Assembly (NCBI RefSeq): GCF_008630635.1
Contig: NZ_CP043869.1
Location: forward strand, 3,297,001-3,361,000
Reading direction: 5' to 3'
Origin: Neptunomonas concharum
GTDB taxonomy: Bacteria; Pseudomonadota; Gammaproteobacteria; Pseudomonadales; Balneatricaceae
Length of the DNA: 64,000 bases
Below are positions 9,624 through 21,384 of this stretch, in pieces. The notes below the pieces were generated by a model, which was not told where the DNA came from, did not search any database, and saw only the letters and a program-made list of their open reading frames with translations. The translations under genes and the position numbers were made by a program. How positions within the stretch are numbered: the stretch's first letter is position 1; each line of letters begins with the position of its first letter.

Positions 9624-10451
9624 TTACTTAGCAGAACGCTTACGAACGATTAACTTGTTCGTACGCTTATTCTTACGTGTTTTATAACCCTTAGTTGGCA
9701 CACCCCAAGGCGTAACAGGATGACGACCGCCCGAAGTACGACCCTCACCACCACCATGCGGGTGATCTACTGGGTTCATCGCCACACCGCGAACGGTCGG
9801 ACGAACACCTCTCCAACGCGTTGCACCAGCCTTACCAAGCTGACGCAGCGAGTGCTCAGAGTTGCCCACTTCACCAAGAGTCGCACGACACTCAATCAAC
9901 ACTTTACGCATTTCACCAGAGCGAAGACGCAGCGTTGCATAAGCACCATCACGCGCAACTAACTGAGCAGACGTACCCGCAGAGCGAGCCATCTGAGCAC
10001 CTTTACCAGGCTTCAGTTCGATACAGTGAACCACACTACCTAGCGGAACATTACGCAACGGAAGCGTATTGCCTGCTTTAATATCAGCATCCGCACCAGA
10101 AACCAGCTTATCACCAGCTGAAATACCTTTCGGTGCAATAATGTAACGACGCTCACCATCAGCATATTTTAACAATGCAATATGCGCCGAACGGTTAGGA
10201 TCATATTCGATGCGCTCAACCGTTGCAGGAATACCGTCTTTGTTACGACGAAAATCGATAACACGGTAATGCTGCTTGTGACCACCGCCGATATGACGTG
10301 TCGTAATACGACCATTGTTGTTACGGCCACCGCTTTTGCTTTTCTTTTCGAGCAATGCAGCTAAAGGCTTACCTTTATGCAGCTCAGCACCAACAACCTT
10401 AACTACGTGACGACGTCCAGCAGAGGTCGGCTTTGTTTTAGTAACTGCCAT
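9624..10451 (-). CDS. rplB: 50S ribosomal protein L2
   Basis: L2 is needed for subunit association and peptidyl-transferase function. The product is 275 aa, starting [20 protein letters not shown]. The signature [19 protein letters not shown] includes the His equivalent to E. coli His229. It lies between rplW and rpsS in the S10 operon. Confidence 0.98.
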   Translation of the reverse strand: MAVTKTKPTSAGRRHVVKVVGAELHKGKPLAALLEKKSKSGGRNNNGRITTRHIGGGHKQHYRVIDFRRNKDGIPATVERIEYDPNRSAHIALLKYADGERRYIIAPKGISAGDKLVSGADADIKAGNTLPLRNVPLGSVVHCIELKPGKGAQMARSAGTSAQLVARDGAYATLRLRSGEMRKVLIECRATLGEVGNSEHSLRQLGKAGATRWRGVRPTVRGVAMNPVDHPHGGGEGRTSGGRHPVTPWGVPTKGYKTRKNKRTNKLIVRKRSAK

Positions 10452-10464
10452 GATTTAACCCCTC

Positions 10465-10761
10465 TTATTCGCCACCAAGGAAATCAATCTCAGAACCAGC
10501 TTCAAGACATACGTATGCCTTACGCACATCGCTGCGCTTGCCCATTCCACGAGCAGTACGCTTGGTTTTACCCTTTGCGTTCAGAACATTAACGCCTGCA
10601 ACTTTTACGTTGAATAGCTGTTCTACTGCTTCTTTGATTTCAGGTTTGGTAGCATCTTTTGCCACACGAAAAACTACCTGCTGAGAACTATCAGCAATAA
10701 TAGTCGCTTTCTCAGAGATATGAGGACCTAATAGTACTTTGTACAGACGTTCTTGGTTCAT
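10465..10761 (-). CDS. rplW: 50S ribosomal protein L23
   Basis: L23 is the main docking site for trigger factor and SRP at the tunnel exit. The product is 98 aa, starting [20 protein letters not shown], with the family region [20 protein letters not shown]. It overlaps rplD by 4 nt, consistent with translational coupling. Confidence 0.98.
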   Translation of the reverse strand: MNQERLYKVLLGPHISEKATIIADSSQQVVFRVAKDATKPEIKEAVEQLFNVKVAGVNVLNAKGKTKRTARGMGKRSDVRKAYVCLEAGSEIDFLGGE

Positions 10762-11363
10762 GCTAACGCCTCCTCAATTTTCTTCAGAGCAGCCACTGTA
10801 ACAACAACCTTGTCAAAGCCAACTAGGCTCACAGGGTCAATGCCAGCAACATCGCGAACATCCACATGCGGGACATTACGTGCAGCCAGATACAGGTTCG
10901 CTTCTACATCTTCTGTAACGATCAAAGCATTCGCCAGATCAAACTCTTTCATCTTCGCAATAAATTGCTTGGTTTTTGGAGCTTCCATAGAGAACTGCTC
11001 AACAACAACCAAACGCTCTTGACGAACAAGTTCAGAGAAGATGCAACGCATAGCCGCACGATACATTTTTTTGTTCACTTTCTGAGCATAGCTACGTGGT
11101 TTAGCAGCAAAAGTTACACCACCACTACGCCAGATAGGAGAACTAATAGTACCAGCACGAGCACGACCTGTTCCTTTCTGACGGAAAGGCTTAATACCAC
11201 CGCCAGCAACTTCAGAGCGAGTCTTCTGTGCTTTTGTACCTTGACGAGCACCCGCCAGGTAAGCTGTAACTACCTGATGCACAAGTGCTTCGTTGAATTC
11301 TTTACCAAATGCCAGATCGGATACTTCGACCGATCCATTGGCTCCAGCGAGATTCAGATTCAT
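10758..11363 (-). CDS. rplD: 50S ribosomal protein L4
   Basis: L4 lines the exit tunnel and in E. coli represses its own S10 operon. The second of two tandem ATGs is chosen: it gives [16 protein letters not shown], which aligns with the E. coli start, 6 nt after a GGGGG ribosome-binding site, for 201 aa. The tunnel-loop motif [20 protein letters not shown] is intact. Confidence 0.97.
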   Translation of the reverse strand: MNLNLAGANGSVEVSDLAFGKEFNEALVHQVVTAYLAGARQGTKAQKTRSEVAGGGIKPFRQKGTGRARAGTISSPIWRSGGVTFAAKPRSYAQKVNKKMYRAAMRCIFSELVRQERLVVVEQFSMEAPKTKQFIAKMKEFDLANALIVTEDVEANLYLAARNVPHVDVRDVAGIDPVSLVGFDKVVVTVAALKKIEEALA

Positions 11364-11374
11364 CATTATCCCCC

Positions 11375-12013
11375 TTAGGCGCCAGCTTTAACAGCTGGTT
11401 TAACGATAACGTCGCCGCCAGTTGCGCCTGGAACAGCACCTTTGATCAACAACAGGTTACGTTCTGCATCTACACGCACAACTTCCAGAGTCTGAACAGT
11501 GACACGTTCAGCACCCATATGACCTGCCATCTTTTTGCCTTTCCAAACACGACCTGGAGTTTGACACTGACCGATGGAACCCGGAGCACGGTGAGACAGC
11601 GAGTTACCGTGAGTCGCATCCTGCATGGAGAAGTTCCAGCGCTTAACGCCACCCTGGAAGCCCTTACCTTTGGATTGACCTGTAACATCTACTTTCTGAC
11701 CTGCTTCGAAGCGCTCAACTGTTAGCGAATCACCAACATTGATTTCTTCATCACCTGACAGACGGAACTCCCACAAACCACGACCTGCTTCTACACTTGC
11801 CTTTGCAAAGTGACCAGCTTCAGGCTTGTTTAGGCGATTAGCCTTAACTCCACCTGTAGTCACCTGAACAGCTTGGTAGCCATCAGTTTCAACAGTTTTA
11901 ACCTGCGTCACGCGGTTCGGATCCACCTCGATGACCGTGACTGGCACGGATACGCCATCTTCTGTGAAGATGCGAGTCATACCCGCTTTGCGTCCGATTA
12001 AACCTACAGACAT
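11375..12013 (-). CDS. rplC: 50S ribosomal protein L3
   Basis: L3 nucleates 50S assembly and reaches the peptidyl-transferase centre. The start [20 protein letters not shown] at 12013 follows GAGG; the frame is open 22 codons further up but that part is not L3-like. The product is 212 aa. The motif [20 protein letters not shown] contains the glutamine that is methylated in E. coli L3 (Gln150). The 113-nt gap to rpsJ is long compared with E. coli; nothing else was recognised in it. Confidence 0.98.
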   Translation of the reverse strand: MSVGLIGRKAGMTRIFTEDGVSVPVTVIEVDPNRVTQVKTVETDGYQAVQVTTGGVKANRLNKPEAGHFAKASVEAGRGLWEFRLSGDEEINVGDSLTVERFEAGQKVDVTGQSKGKGFQGGVKRWNFSMQDATHGNSLSHRAPGSIGQCQTPGRVWKGKKMAGHMGAERVTVQTLEVVRVDAERNLLLIKGAVPGATGGDVIVKPAVKAGA

Positions 12014-12126
12014 TTCTATTACCTCTTGCCAGTTGTGTACGGGGCTGTTACCCACTACGGCTGCCCATTCCAGGAGCATTCCACAAGCAGCGCTTCATTA
12101 AATTAATAATTCTGCGCAGTGCCTGA

Positions 12127-12438
12127 TTAGCCTAAACTGATCTGCACTTCTACACCCGCAGCGAGATCCAGCTTCATTAAAGCATCAACAGTTTTTTCTG
12201 TTGGCTCAACGATATCCAGAACACGCTTATGCGTACGAATTTCGTACTGATCACGCGCATCTTTATTAACATGCGGAGAGATCAGAACAGTGTAACGCTC
12301 TTTGCGAGTCGGAAGCGGGATCGGACCACGCACCTGAGCACCCGTACGCTTTGCAGTATCAACAATTTCCTGCGCAGACGAGTCGATCAGGCGATGATCA
12401 AACGCTTTCAGACGAATTCTGATTTTCTGGTTTTGCAT
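12127..12438 (-). CDS. rpsJ: 30S ribosomal protein S10 (NusE)
   Basis: S10 is a 30S head protein that also acts as the antitermination factor NusE with NusB. The ATG at 12438 gives [20 protein letters not shown] and 103 aa, the E. coli length; an upstream in-frame GTG is not favoured. The motif [20 protein letters not shown] is typical. It is the first gene of the S10 operon. Confidence 0.97.
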   Translation of the reverse strand: MQNQKIRIRLKAFDHRLIDSSAQEIVDTAKRTGAQVRGPIPLPTRKERYTVLISPHVNKDARDQYEIRTHKRVLDIVEPTEKTVDALMKLDLAAGVEVQISLG

Positions 12439-12467
12439 TTTGATCACACTTTTCTAAAGTTTCATAA

Positions 12468-12500
12468 CGGCATAAGCCGACCTCCCCTTCTAGGAAGGGG
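12468..12500 (-). repeat. Two hairpins in the S10 leader
   Basis: The leader between promoter and rpsJ contains a perfect CCCCTTC/GAAGGGG stem with a 3-nt loop (12484-12500). It is followed by a CGGC/GCCG hairpin (12468-12479). The leader is only about 60 nt, much shorter than the roughly 170-nt L4-binding leader of E. coli, so that exact autoregulatory structure cannot be present in full. Confidence 0.6.
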
Positions 12501-12506
12501 ACGCAA

Positions 12507-12535
12507 ATTCTACTCAGGGTGGCAAGCCACGTCAA
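12507..12535 (-). promoter_or_regulatory. S10 operon promoter
   Basis: On the minus strand TTGACG (12530-12535) and TAGAAT (12507-12512) are separated by 17 bp, close to the sigma70 consensus at both boxes. The predicted start near 12500 follows the discriminator TTGCGTCCCC. It lies just downstream of the tufA terminator, so the S10 operon has its own start site. Confidence 0.8.
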
Positions 12536-12563
12536 GAGCACAGTTTACTTTTTAACCAAAAAC

Positions 12564-12587
12564 AAAAAAAGCCCTCACTAGGAGGGC
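12564..12587 (-). terminator. Rho-independent terminator after tufA
   Basis: The minus strand shows GCCCTC, a 5-nt loop, GAGGGC and then seven T residues (12564-12570) followed by a second T-run. This separates the str operon from the S10 operon. Confidence 0.9.
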
Positions 12588-12612
12588 CTTTTTAAAGCTT
12601 AAATGCTTACGA

Positions 12613-13836
12613 TTAAGCGATTACTTTAGATACAACGCCTGCACCTACTGTACGACCGCCTTCACGGATCGCAAAACGCAGACCTTCATCCATCGCGATT
12701 GGTGCAATCAGGCTAACAACCATCTTAACGTTGTCACCTGGCATTACCATTTCTACGCCTTCTGGCAGTTCACAGTTACCTGTTACGTCCGTTGTACGGA
12801 AGTAGAACTGTGGACGATAGCCTTTGAAGAATGGCGTATGACGACCACCTTCATCTTTGCTCAGTACGTATACTTCGCACTCGAAGTTAGTGTGCGGGTT
12901 GATCGTACCTGGCTTAGCCAATACTTGACCACGCTCTACATCATCACGCTTAGTACCACGCAACAAGGCACCAATGTTCTCACCTGCACGACCTTCGTCA
13001 AGCAGCTTACGGAACATCTCTACACCTGTACATGTCGTTGTTTGTGTTTCGCGGATACCAACGATTTCGATTGGCTCACCCACTTTCACAATACCACGCT
13101 CAACACGGCCTGTTACTACCGTACCACGACCAGAGATTGAGAATACGTCCTCGATAGGCATCAGGAATGGCTGATCGATCGCACGAACTGGCTCAGGGAT
13201 GTAAGAGTCTAGCGCTTCTACCAGATTCTTAACCGCTGTTGTGCCCAGCTCGTTGTCGTCTTCGCCGTTCAATGCCATCAATGCAGAACCGCAGATGATT
13301 GGCGTGTCATCGCCTGGGAAGTCGTAAGTATCCAGCAGCTCACGAATTTCCATCTCTACCAATTCACGCATTTCAGCGTACTCTTCAGAGTCAACACCGC
13401 CACAGTCTTCTGCAAGCAGGTCGGCTTTGTTCAGGAATACTACGATGTAAGGTACACCAACCTGACGAGATAGCAGGATGTGCTCACGCGTCTGTGGCAT
13501 TGGGCCATCAGTTGCGCCACATACTAGAATTGCGCCGTCCATCTGAGCCGCACCGGTGATCATGTTTTTTACATAATCGGCGTGACCTGGGCAGTCTACG
13601 TGCGCATAGTGACGGATGCTTGATTCGTACTCTACGTGCGACGTAGAGATTGTGATACCACGCTCACGCTCTTCTGGTGCCTTATCGATACCGTCAAACG
13701 CTACCGCTTCACCACCGAATACTTCTGCACATACGCGCGTCAGAGCTGCTGTCAAAGTTGTTTTACCGTGGTCAACGTGGCCGATAGTACCTACGTTAAC
13801 GTGCGGCAGATTACGTTCAAATGTTGATTTTGCCAC
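12613..13836 (-). CDS. tufA: Elongation factor Tu, copy A (GTG start)
   Basis: EF-Tu delivers aminoacyl-tRNA to the ribosome as a GTP complex. The 407-aa product has the G motifs [13 protein letters not shown] and NKAD, and the three-domain layout. The start codon is GTG, whereas the second copy at 29128-30351 uses ATG. The proteins are identical and the genes differ at only about seven bases. Compared with E. coli EF-Tu (394 aa) there is a roughly ten-residue insertion just after NKAD, around residues 143-153. It follows fusA by 28 nt and ends the str operon. Confidence 0.98.
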   Translation of the reverse strand: MAKSTFERNLPHVNVGTIGHVDHGKTTLTAALTRVCAEVFGGEAVAFDGIDKAPEERERGITISTSHVEYESSIRHYAHVDCPGHADYVKNMITGAAQMDGAILVCGATDGPMPQTREHILLSRQVGVPYIVVFLNKADLLAEDCGGVDSEEYAEMRELVEMEIRELLDTYDFPGDDTPIICGSALMALNGEDDNELGTTAVKNLVEALDSYIPEPVRAIDQPFLMPIEDVFSISGRGTVVTGRVERGIVKVGEPIEIVGIRETQTTTCTGVEMFRKLLDEGRAGENIGALLRGTKRDDVERGQVLAKPGTINPHTNFECEVYVLSKDEGGRHTPFFKGYRPQFYFRTTDVTGNCELPEGVEMVMPGDNVKMVVSLIAPIAMDEGLRFAIREGGRTVGAGVVSKVIA

Positions 13837-13864
13837 GAGAAATTACCTCTTTATACTGGCGAAA

Positions 13865-15958
13865 TTAATTATCTTTCATCACCGCTTCAGCGATGTTGTT
13901 CGGAGCTTCAGCGTAGCACTCGAATTCCATAGAGTATGTTGCACGACCTTGGGTCGCAGAACGCAAATCAGTTGCGTAACCAAACATTTCACCTAGTGGA
14001 ACTTGCGCATTGATGATCTTACCAGAAGGAGAATCTTCCATACCCTGAACGAGACCACGACGACGGTTTAGGTCACCCATAACATCGCCCATGTAATCTT
14101 CTGGTGTTACCACTTCAACTTTCATCATAGGCTCAAGCAAGCAAGGACTAGCCTGCTGTGCATACTTCTTCAGCGCCTGGGATGCAGCAATTTTAAATGC
14201 CATCTCATTGGAGTCAACATCGTGGTATGAACCATCATAAAGGCGTGCTTTCAGGCCGATGAGAGGATAACCAGCGATAACGCCGTTTTTCATCTGCTCT
14301 TCAATACCTTTCTGCACTGCAGGGATATATTCCTTAGGAATCGAACCACCCACAACCTCATTGATAAACTCTAAACCTTCTTCATCAGAAGGACTGAATT
14401 CGATCATAACGTGACCATACTGACCACGACCACCTGACTGACGAGCAAACTTATGGTTTGCATCAATAGACTGGCGGATCTTCTCACGGTATGCCACCTG
14501 AGGCTTACCAATGTTGGCTTCAACACTGAATTCGCGACGCATGCGGTCTACGATGATATCTAAGTGAAGCTCGCCCATACCAGAGATGATTGTCTGACCA
14601 GATTCTTCATCGGTTTCAACACGGAAAGAAGGATCTTCCTGAGCAAGCTTACCCAGCGCAACACCCATTTTTTCCTGATCAGCTTTTGATTTAGGCTCAA
14701 CAGCAACAGAAATTACCGGATCCGGGAACTCCATGCGCTCAAGTACGATCTTGTTATTCAGATCACACAGAGTATCCCCTGTAGTCACATCTTTCAGACC
14801 GATCATCGCTGCGATATCGCCAGCACGAACCTCTTTGATCTCTTCACGGCTGTTTGCGTGCATCTGCACCATACGACCGATACGCTCTTTCTTCTGCTTA
14901 ACAGAGTTGTAAACGCTGTCGCCAGAGTTCAGAACACCTGAATAAACACGAACGAACGTCAATGTACCAACGAACGGGTCGGTAGCAATTTTGAACGCCA
15001 AAGCAGCAAACGGAGCATTATCATCAGCTTCACGCGTTGCAACAGTTTCGTCTTTATCGTCTAGCGTACCTTCGATCGCCTTAACTTCTTCTGGCGATGG
15101 CAAGTATTCAACAACAGCGTCTAGCATCGCTTGAACGCCCTTGTTCTTAAATGCAGAACCAGCCAGCATCAGAACAACTTCGTTAGCCAAAGTACGCGCA
15201 CGCAGACCTTGCTTAATCTCTTCGTCTGACAGCTCACCTTCTTCAAGGTACTTATCCATCAGCTCATCAGAAGCTTCTGCAGCCGCCTCGACCATCTGCT
15301 CGCGCAGTTCATCAGCCTTATCCTGCAGATCAGCTGGAATATCTTCCAGCTCATAGGTCATACCCTGGTCTTCTTCATTCCACATGATCGCTTTCATGCG
15401 AATCAGATCAACAACGCCTTTAAATTCATCTTCTGCACCAATTGGGATATTAATTGGTACAGCAACAGCGCCTAAACGCTTTTTCAGCTGATCAACAACC
15501 ATGTAGAAGTCAGCACCTGCACGGTCCATCTTATTGACGAATACCATGCGAGGAACTTCATACTTGTTTGCTTGACGCCATACTGTCTCTGTCTGAGGCT
15601 GAACGCCAGAAGACGCACACAGCACAACGACCGCGCCATCTAGTACACGCAAAGAACGCTCTACTTCGATTGTAAAGTCAACGTGACCTGGGGTGTCGAT
15701 GATATTTACGCGGTGATCTTCAAACTGCTGGTTCATGCCTTTCCAGAAACAGGTAGTCGCCGCAGAAGTGATAGTAATACCACGCTCCTGCTCCTGCTCC
15801 ATCCAGTCCATCGTTGCGGCACCATCATGCACCTCACCGATTTTATGAGACAGACCTGTATAGAAAAGTACACGCTCTGTAGTAGTGGTTTTGCCGGCAT
15901 CTACGTGCGCACAAATACCGATGTTACGGTAACGGGCAAGGGGTGTTTTACGAGCCAC
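13865..15958 (-). CDS. fusA: Elongation factor G
   Basis: EF-G is the translocation GTPase. The product is 697 aa (704 in E. coli), with [20 protein letters not shown] and [10 protein letters not shown] as G1, G3 and G4, and the domain IV motif [13 protein letters not shown]. It lies 18 nt after rpsG in the str operon. The nearby neighbours rpsL, rpsG and tufA make this the canonical housekeeping copy. Confidence 0.98.
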   Translation of the reverse strand: MARKTPLARYRNIGICAHVDAGKTTTTERVLFYTGLSHKIGEVHDGAATMDWMEQEQERGITITSAATTCFWKGMNQQFEDHRVNIIDTPGHVDFTIEVERSLRVLDGAVVVLCASSGVQPQTETVWRQANKYEVPRMVFVNKMDRAGADFYMVVDQLKKRLGAVAVPINIPIGAEDEFKGVVDLIRMKAIMWNEEDQGMTYELEDIPADLQDKADELREQMVEAAAEASDELMDKYLEEGELSDEEIKQGLRARTLANEVVLMLAGSAFKNKGVQAMLDAVVEYLPSPEEVKAIEGTLDDKDETVATREADDNAPFAALAFKIATDPFVGTLTFVRVYSGVLNSGDSVYNSVKQKKERIGRMVQMHANSREEIKEVRAGDIAAMIGLKDVTTGDTLCDLNNKIVLERMEFPDPVISVAVEPKSKADQEKMGVALGKLAQEDPSFRVETDEESGQTIISGMGELHLDIIVDRMRREFSVEANIGKPQVAYREKIRQSIDANHKFARQSGGRGQYGHVMIEFSPSDEEGLEFINEVVGGSIPKEYIPAVQKGIEEQMKNGVIAGYPLIGLKARLYDGSYHDVDSNEMAFKIAASQALKKYAQQASPCLLEPMMKVEVVTPEDYMGDVMGDLNRRRGLVQGMEDSPSGKIINAQVPLGEMFGYATDLRSATQGRATYSMEFECYAEAPNNIAEAVMKDN

Positions 15959-15976
15959 GACTCATTCCTCTGAATG

Positions 15977-16456
<480 letters not shown>

Positions 16457-16596
16457 TCATTGTTAAAAGGTCTTCAGGAACTTCAGATAGATTTCGACTA
16501 CCTGACCTTACTCTTACCGTGACCGGCCTAGCTAAATTTAGTATTGAACCTGCGAACAGACGCACTACTACTTTCAACCTCACCGTTATACGGATA

Positions 16597-16971
<375 letters not shown>

Positions 16972-17012
16972 TTAAGCAAACTCCACGTTTTCACGTTTAA
17001 ATAATAAGCACC

Positions 17013-17038
17013 AAAAAACCGGATTAAGATAATCCGGT
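17013..17038 (-). terminator. Terminator or attenuator between rpoC and rpsL
   Basis: The minus strand has a perfect ACCGGATTA/TAATCCGGT stem with a 3-nt loop followed by a run of T (17013-17018). It ends only about 42 nt before the rpsL start codon, leaving little room for a separate str promoter. It may therefore act as an attenuator with partial readthrough from rpoBC. Confidence 0.8.
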
Positions 17039-17045
17039 CACTAAG

Positions 17046-17073
17046 GGGGCGGAATTTTAACCAATTCCGCCCC
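17046..17073 (-). repeat. Second hairpin after rpoC
   Basis: A perfect 11-bp inverted repeat (GGGGCGGAATT with AATTCCGCCCC, 6-nt loop) lies 24 bp after the rpoC stop codon and directly upstream of the terminator at 17013-17038. It lacks its own T-run. It probably protects the rpoC 3' end or supports termination. Confidence 0.75.
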
Positions 17074-17097
17074 ATCTCGTCAATCACTGATTATTTA

Positions 17098-20000
17098 TTA
17101 ATCAGCATTCGACAAAGAAGCATTCAATGCAGCGGTCAGTGCTTCTTGCACCTCTTCTGCACTGACTGTTTCAGTTCCTTGAGCAAGCGCACGTTTACGC
17201 TTGCGTTCACTGTGGTAAGCCAAGCCTGTTCCCGCAGGGATCAGACGACCTACAACAACGTTTTCTTTCAGGCCGCGCAAGAAATCTTGCTTGCCTGTTA
17301 CCGCACCTTCCGTGAGTACGCGTGTTGTCTCCTGGAAAGATGCTGCAGAGATGAACGACTCTGTAGCCAACGATGCTTTGGTAATACCCAATAGCACACG
17401 CTCGAACTTAGCAGGGATCTTATCTGCCGCTTCAAGCTCTGCATTCTCAGCAACAACAGCGGCATATTCGACCTGTTCACCAGGAATAAAGGTAGAATCA
17501 CCGGATGTAACAATTTCAACTTTACGCAACATCTGACGCACAATAACTTCAATGTGCTTGTCATTGATAATTACACCCTGCAGACGGTAAACGTCTTGAA
17601 TCTCGTTCACGATGTATTCTGCTAGGCGTTCAACACCTAGAATGCGCAGGATATCATGTGGATTGGACGGGCCATCAGAAATAACCTCACCTTTTTCTAC
17701 GTACTCACCCTCGAATACGTTCAGGTTACGCCACTTCTGAATCATCAGTTCATAAGGCTCTGCGTCATTTGGTGTAATCACCAGACGCTTCTTACCTTTA
17801 GTCTCTTTACCAAAGGTAACGATACCGGATACTTCTGCCAAAATTGAAGACTCTTTTGGCTTACGCGCCTCAAACAAGTCTGCAACACGCGGCAAACCAC
17901 CGGTGATATCTTTGTTTACAGAACCTTCCTGCGGAATACGCGCTAGCGCATCACCCACAGCCACACTAGCACCATCGACCATGTTCAAGATCGCTTTAGC
18001 CGGCAACATATACTGCGCTGGTGCATCAGTACCTGGATGGCAGATATCATTGCCCTTGTCATCGACAAGCTTGATCATTGGGCGGATATCTTTACCTGCA
18101 GCAGGACGGTCTTTAGCATCCAAGACCTCAGTAGTGGATAGGCCTGTGAGTTCATCCGTTGTCTGCTTAACAGTAATACCGTCTTCCATACCCATGAAGA
18201 CAACTTTACCCGCTACCTCTGTAATAATTGGGTGAGTATGCGGATCCCAGTTAGCAACGATGTCACCAGCATCCACTGATGAGCCATCTTTAACTTTAAT
18301 GACTGCACCATAAGGCAATTTATAGCGCTCACGCTCACGACCATGCTCATCGGTAACGCCCAACTCACCGGAACGAGAGGTGGCTACCAGCATACCTGCG
18401 GGTGTTTCAACATACTTCAAGTTATGCAGGCGAATTTCACCCCCGTTTTTAACCTGAATACTATCAACTGCTGCTGCTCGAGATGCCGCACCACCGATGT
18501 GGAAGGTACGCATGGTCAGCTGAGTACCTGGTTCACCAATCGACTGTGCCGCAATAACACCAACCGCTTCACCAGGATTAACACCGTGACCACGACCCAA
18601 ATCACGACCATAGCAGGCAGAGCATATACCGAAACGAGTATTACACGTGATCGCAGAACGTACGATAATCTCATCGATAGAGGAGAAGCGCTCGTCATTC
18701 TCAAGGCGATTAACCCACGCTTCATCAATCAACGTACCTGCTGGAATGAGTACGTCAACACCAGCCGGGTCTAATACATCCTTAGCAACAACACGCCCAA
18801 GAACACGATCACCCAAAGCAACAACCACATCGCCGCCTTCGATCATTGGCTGCATAACCAAGCCGTTCTCAGTACCACAATCGGCTTCTGTTATAACCAA
18901 GTCTTGCGCCACATCTACCAAACGGCGTGTCAGGTAACCCGAGTTCGCTGTTTTAAGTGCGGTATCGGCCAAACCTTTACGAGCACCGTGAGTAGAGATG
19001 AAGTACTGAAGTACGTTCAGGCCTTCACGGAAGTTAGCAACAATTGGCGTTTCGATGATAGAACCATCCGGCTTCGCCATCAAACCACGCATACCTGCCA
19101 ACTGACGAATCTGAGCAGCACTACCACGGGCACCGGAGTCGGCCATCATGTAAACAGAGTTGAACGATTCCTGATCAACTTCATTACCTTCACGATCGAT
19201 GGTTTTCTCAGTTTTCAGGTTCTCCATCATTCGCTTCGCCAACAATTCATTAGCACGCGACCAGATATCAATAACCTTGTTATATTTCTCGCCCTGCGTC
19301 ACCAAACCGTCTGCAAATTGGCGCTCGATGTCTTTTACTTCAACATCTGCTTCACCAACGATGGCTGCTTTTTCATCAGGAATAACGAAGTCGTTTACAC
19401 CAATTGAAGCACCTGAGGTTGTCGCTTGTTTAAAACCGGTATACATCAACTGGTCAGCGAAGATAACCGTGTCTTTCAAACCGCAACGACGATACGCTTC
19501 GTTCAGCAAACGGGAGATTGCTTTTTTCTTCATCGTCTGATTAACCAGCGAGAATGGCAATCCGTCTGGAACGATAGAGAACAGCATTGCGCGACCCACA
19601 GTGGTCTCTTTTAGCTCAGTTAATGCAGTTACATTGCCTTCGATATCGCGGATAACTTCGCTGATACGAACTTTAACTTTTGCCTGAAGATCAACCTGTT
19701 TAGCGCCATAAGCGCGCTCTACTTCTTCAATATCCGAGAACACCATACCTTCGCCTTTAGCGTTGATACGGTCACGCGTCATGAAGTACAGACCCAATAC
19801 AACGTCCTGAGAAGGAACGATGATAGGCTCGCCATTGGCTGGTGACAAAATATTATTGGTGGACATCATCAAAGCACGTGCTTCAAGCTGTGCTTCAATA
19901 GTCAGCGGTACGTGTACCGCCATTTGGTCACCGTCAAAGTCAGCGTTATACGCCGCACAAACCAACGGATGAAGCTGAATCGCTTTACCTTCAATTAGAA

Positions 20001-21318
20001 CAGGCTCAAACGCCTGAATACCTAAACGGTGAAGCGTTGGTGCACGGTTCAGAAGCACAGGATGCTCACGGATAACTTCATCCAGAATATCCCATACTAA
20101 TGGCTCTTCGCGCTCAACCATTTTCTTCGCAGCTTTAATCGTCGTCGCGTAACCGCGCAACTCTAGCTTAGAGAAGATGAATGGCTTGAACAGCTCCAGT
20201 GCCATTTTCTTTGGCAGACCGCACTGGTGTAGACGCAGATACGGACCTACTACGATTACAGAACGACCCGAATAGTCTACACGCTTACCAAGCAGGTTCT
20301 GACGGAAACGACCCTGCTTACCTTTGATCATATCTGCCAAAGATTTCAGAGGGCGTTTGTTAGAACCCGTAATTGCACGACCGCGACGGCCGTTATCAAG
20401 CAGCGCATCAACGGATTCTTGCAGCATACGTTTTTCGTTACGTACGATGATATCAGGCGCATTAAGATCCAATAGGCGCTTCAAACGGTTATTACGGTTG
20501 ATAACGCGGCGATACAGGTCGTTTAGATCAGATGTCGCGAAACGACCACCATCCAGCGGTACTAGTGGGCGCAGATCAGGTGGCAGAACCGGCAGAACCG
20601 ACATAACCATCCACTCTGGTTTGTTGCCAGATTTGTAGAATGATTCACACAACTTTAAGCGCTTAGATAGTTTTTTGATCTTAGTTTCAGAGTTAGTTGC
20701 CGGAATCTCTTCACGAAGCATCTGAATCTCTTCTTCCAGATCAATAGAAGCCATCAGCATCTGAACTGCTTCAGCACCCATACGCGCATCGAATTCGTCT
20801 CCAAACTCTTCTAACGCTTCGAAGTATTGCTCATCGTTTAGCAACTGACCACGCTCAAGCGTTGTCATACCTGGCTCGATCACTACAAATGATTCGAAGT
20901 AAAGCACACGCTCGATATCACGCAGCGTCATATCCAGCATTAAGCCAATACGGGACGGAAGCGATTTTAAGAACCAAATATGCGCAACAGGGGACGCCAA
21001 TTCAATATGGCCCATACGGTCACGACGCACTTTAGTTAGTGTGACTTCAACACCACACTTTTCACAAATAACACCGCGGTGCTTCATGCGCTTGTATTTA
21101 CCACACAAGCACTCATAGTCCTTCACAGGACCGAAAATTTTCGCACAGAAAAGACCATCACGCTCAGGCTTGAACGTACGATAATTGATAGTTTCTGGTT
21201 TTTTAACCTCACCGAAAGACCATGAGCGGATCATTTCTGGTGATGCCAGTGAGATTTTGATCGAGTCAAACTCATCAGCCTGGCTTTGTGTCTTAAGCAG
21301 ATTCAGCAAATCTTTCAT
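17098..21318 (-). CDS. rpoC: RNA polymerase beta' subunit
   Basis: The catalytic subunit of RNA polymerase, 1406 aa (1407 in E. coli). The ATG at 21318, giving [20 protein letters not shown] behind an AGGAG site, is preferred to an upstream in-frame TTG. The N-terminal zinc site (CLCG...CEKCG, about residues 70-88) and the active-site motif [12 protein letters not shown] (about 458-470), whose three Asp bind catalytic magnesium, are intact. The trigger-loop region [16 protein letters not shown] is also present. Confidence 0.98.
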   Translation of the reverse strand: MKDLLNLLKTQSQADEFDSIKISLASPEMIRSWSFGEVKKPETINYRTFKPERDGLFCAKIFGPVKDYECLCGKYKRMKHRGVICEKCGVEVTLTKVRRDRMGHIELASPVAHIWFLKSLPSRIGLMLDMTLRDIERVLYFESFVVIEPGMTTLERGQLLNDEQYFEALEEFGDEFDARMGAEAVQMLMASIDLEEEIQMLREEIPATNSETKIKKLSKRLKLCESFYKSGNKPEWMVMSVLPVLPPDLRPLVPLDGGRFATSDLNDLYRRVINRNNRLKRLLDLNAPDIIVRNEKRMLQESVDALLDNGRRGRAITGSNKRPLKSLADMIKGKQGRFRQNLLGKRVDYSGRSVIVVGPYLRLHQCGLPKKMALELFKPFIFSKLELRGYATTIKAAKKMVEREEPLVWDILDEVIREHPVLLNRAPTLHRLGIQAFEPVLIEGKAIQLHPLVCAAYNADFDGDQMAVHVPLTIEAQLEARALMMSTNNILSPANGEPIIVPSQDVVLGLYFMTRDRINAKGEGMVFSDIEEVERAYGAKQVDLQAKVKVRISEVIRDIEGNVTALTELKETTVGRAMLFSIVPDGLPFSLVNQTMKKKAISRLLNEAYRRCGLKDTVIFADQLMYTGFKQATTSGASIGVNDFVIPDEKAAIVGEADVEVKDIERQFADGLVTQGEKYNKVIDIWSRANELLAKRMMENLKTEKTIDREGNEVDQESFNSVYMMADSGARGSAAQIRQLAGMRGLMAKPDGSIIETPIVANFREGLNVLQYFISTHGARKGLADTALKTANSGYLTRRLVDVAQDLVITEADCGTENGLVMQPMIEGGDVVVALGDRVLGRVVAKDVLDPAGVDVLIPAGTLIDEAWVNRLENDERFSSIDEIIVRSAITCNTRFGICSACYGRDLGRGHGVNPGEAVGVIAAQSIGEPGTQLTMRTFHIGGAASRAAAVDSIQVKNGGEIRLHNLKYVETPAGMLVATSRSGELGVTDEHGRERERYKLPYGAVIKVKDGSSVDAGDIVANWDPHTHPIITEVAGKVVFMGMEDGITVKQTTDELTGLSTTEVLDAKDRPAAGKDIRPMIKLVDDKGNDICHPGTDAPAQYMLPAKAILNMVDGASVAVGDALARIPQEGSVNKDITGGLPRVADLFEARKPKESSILAEVSGIVTFGKETKGKKRLVITPNDAEPYELMIQKWRNLNVFEGEYVEKGEVISDGPSNPHDILRILGVERLAEYIVNEIQDVYRLQGVIINDKHIEVIVRQMLRKVEIVTSGDSTFIPGEQVEYAAVVAENAELEAADKIPAKFERVLLGITKASLATESFISAASFQETTRVLTEGAVTGKQDFLRGLKENVVVGRLIPAGTGLAYHSERKRKRALAQGTETVSAEEVQEALTAALNASLSNAD

Positions 21319-21327
21319 TATCAACAG

Positions 21328-21366
21328 CTCCTCGCGGAGTTATTGGACGGATGTCATCATCCGTCC
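21328..21366 (-). promoter_or_regulatory. Hairpins between rpoB and rpoC, one holding the rpoC ribosome-binding site
   Basis: On the minus strand a 9-bp perfect stem with a tetraloop (21345-21366) is followed by CTCC-GCGA-GGAG (21328-21339). The latter is a four-pair stem capped by a GNRA tetraloop, and its right arm is the rpoC Shine-Dalgarno. The arrangement suggests that rpoC initiation depends on unfolding by ribosomes finishing rpoB; this is inferred from sequence. Confidence 0.55.
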
Positions 21367-21384
21367 GGGTGATTCGGTTATACC

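Noticed and set aside
17018..17073. Tandem hairpins after rpoC as a mobile-element remnant
   Set aside because: The two stems differ in sequence, no flanking repeat or transposase fragment is seen, and a transcriptional role explains them.
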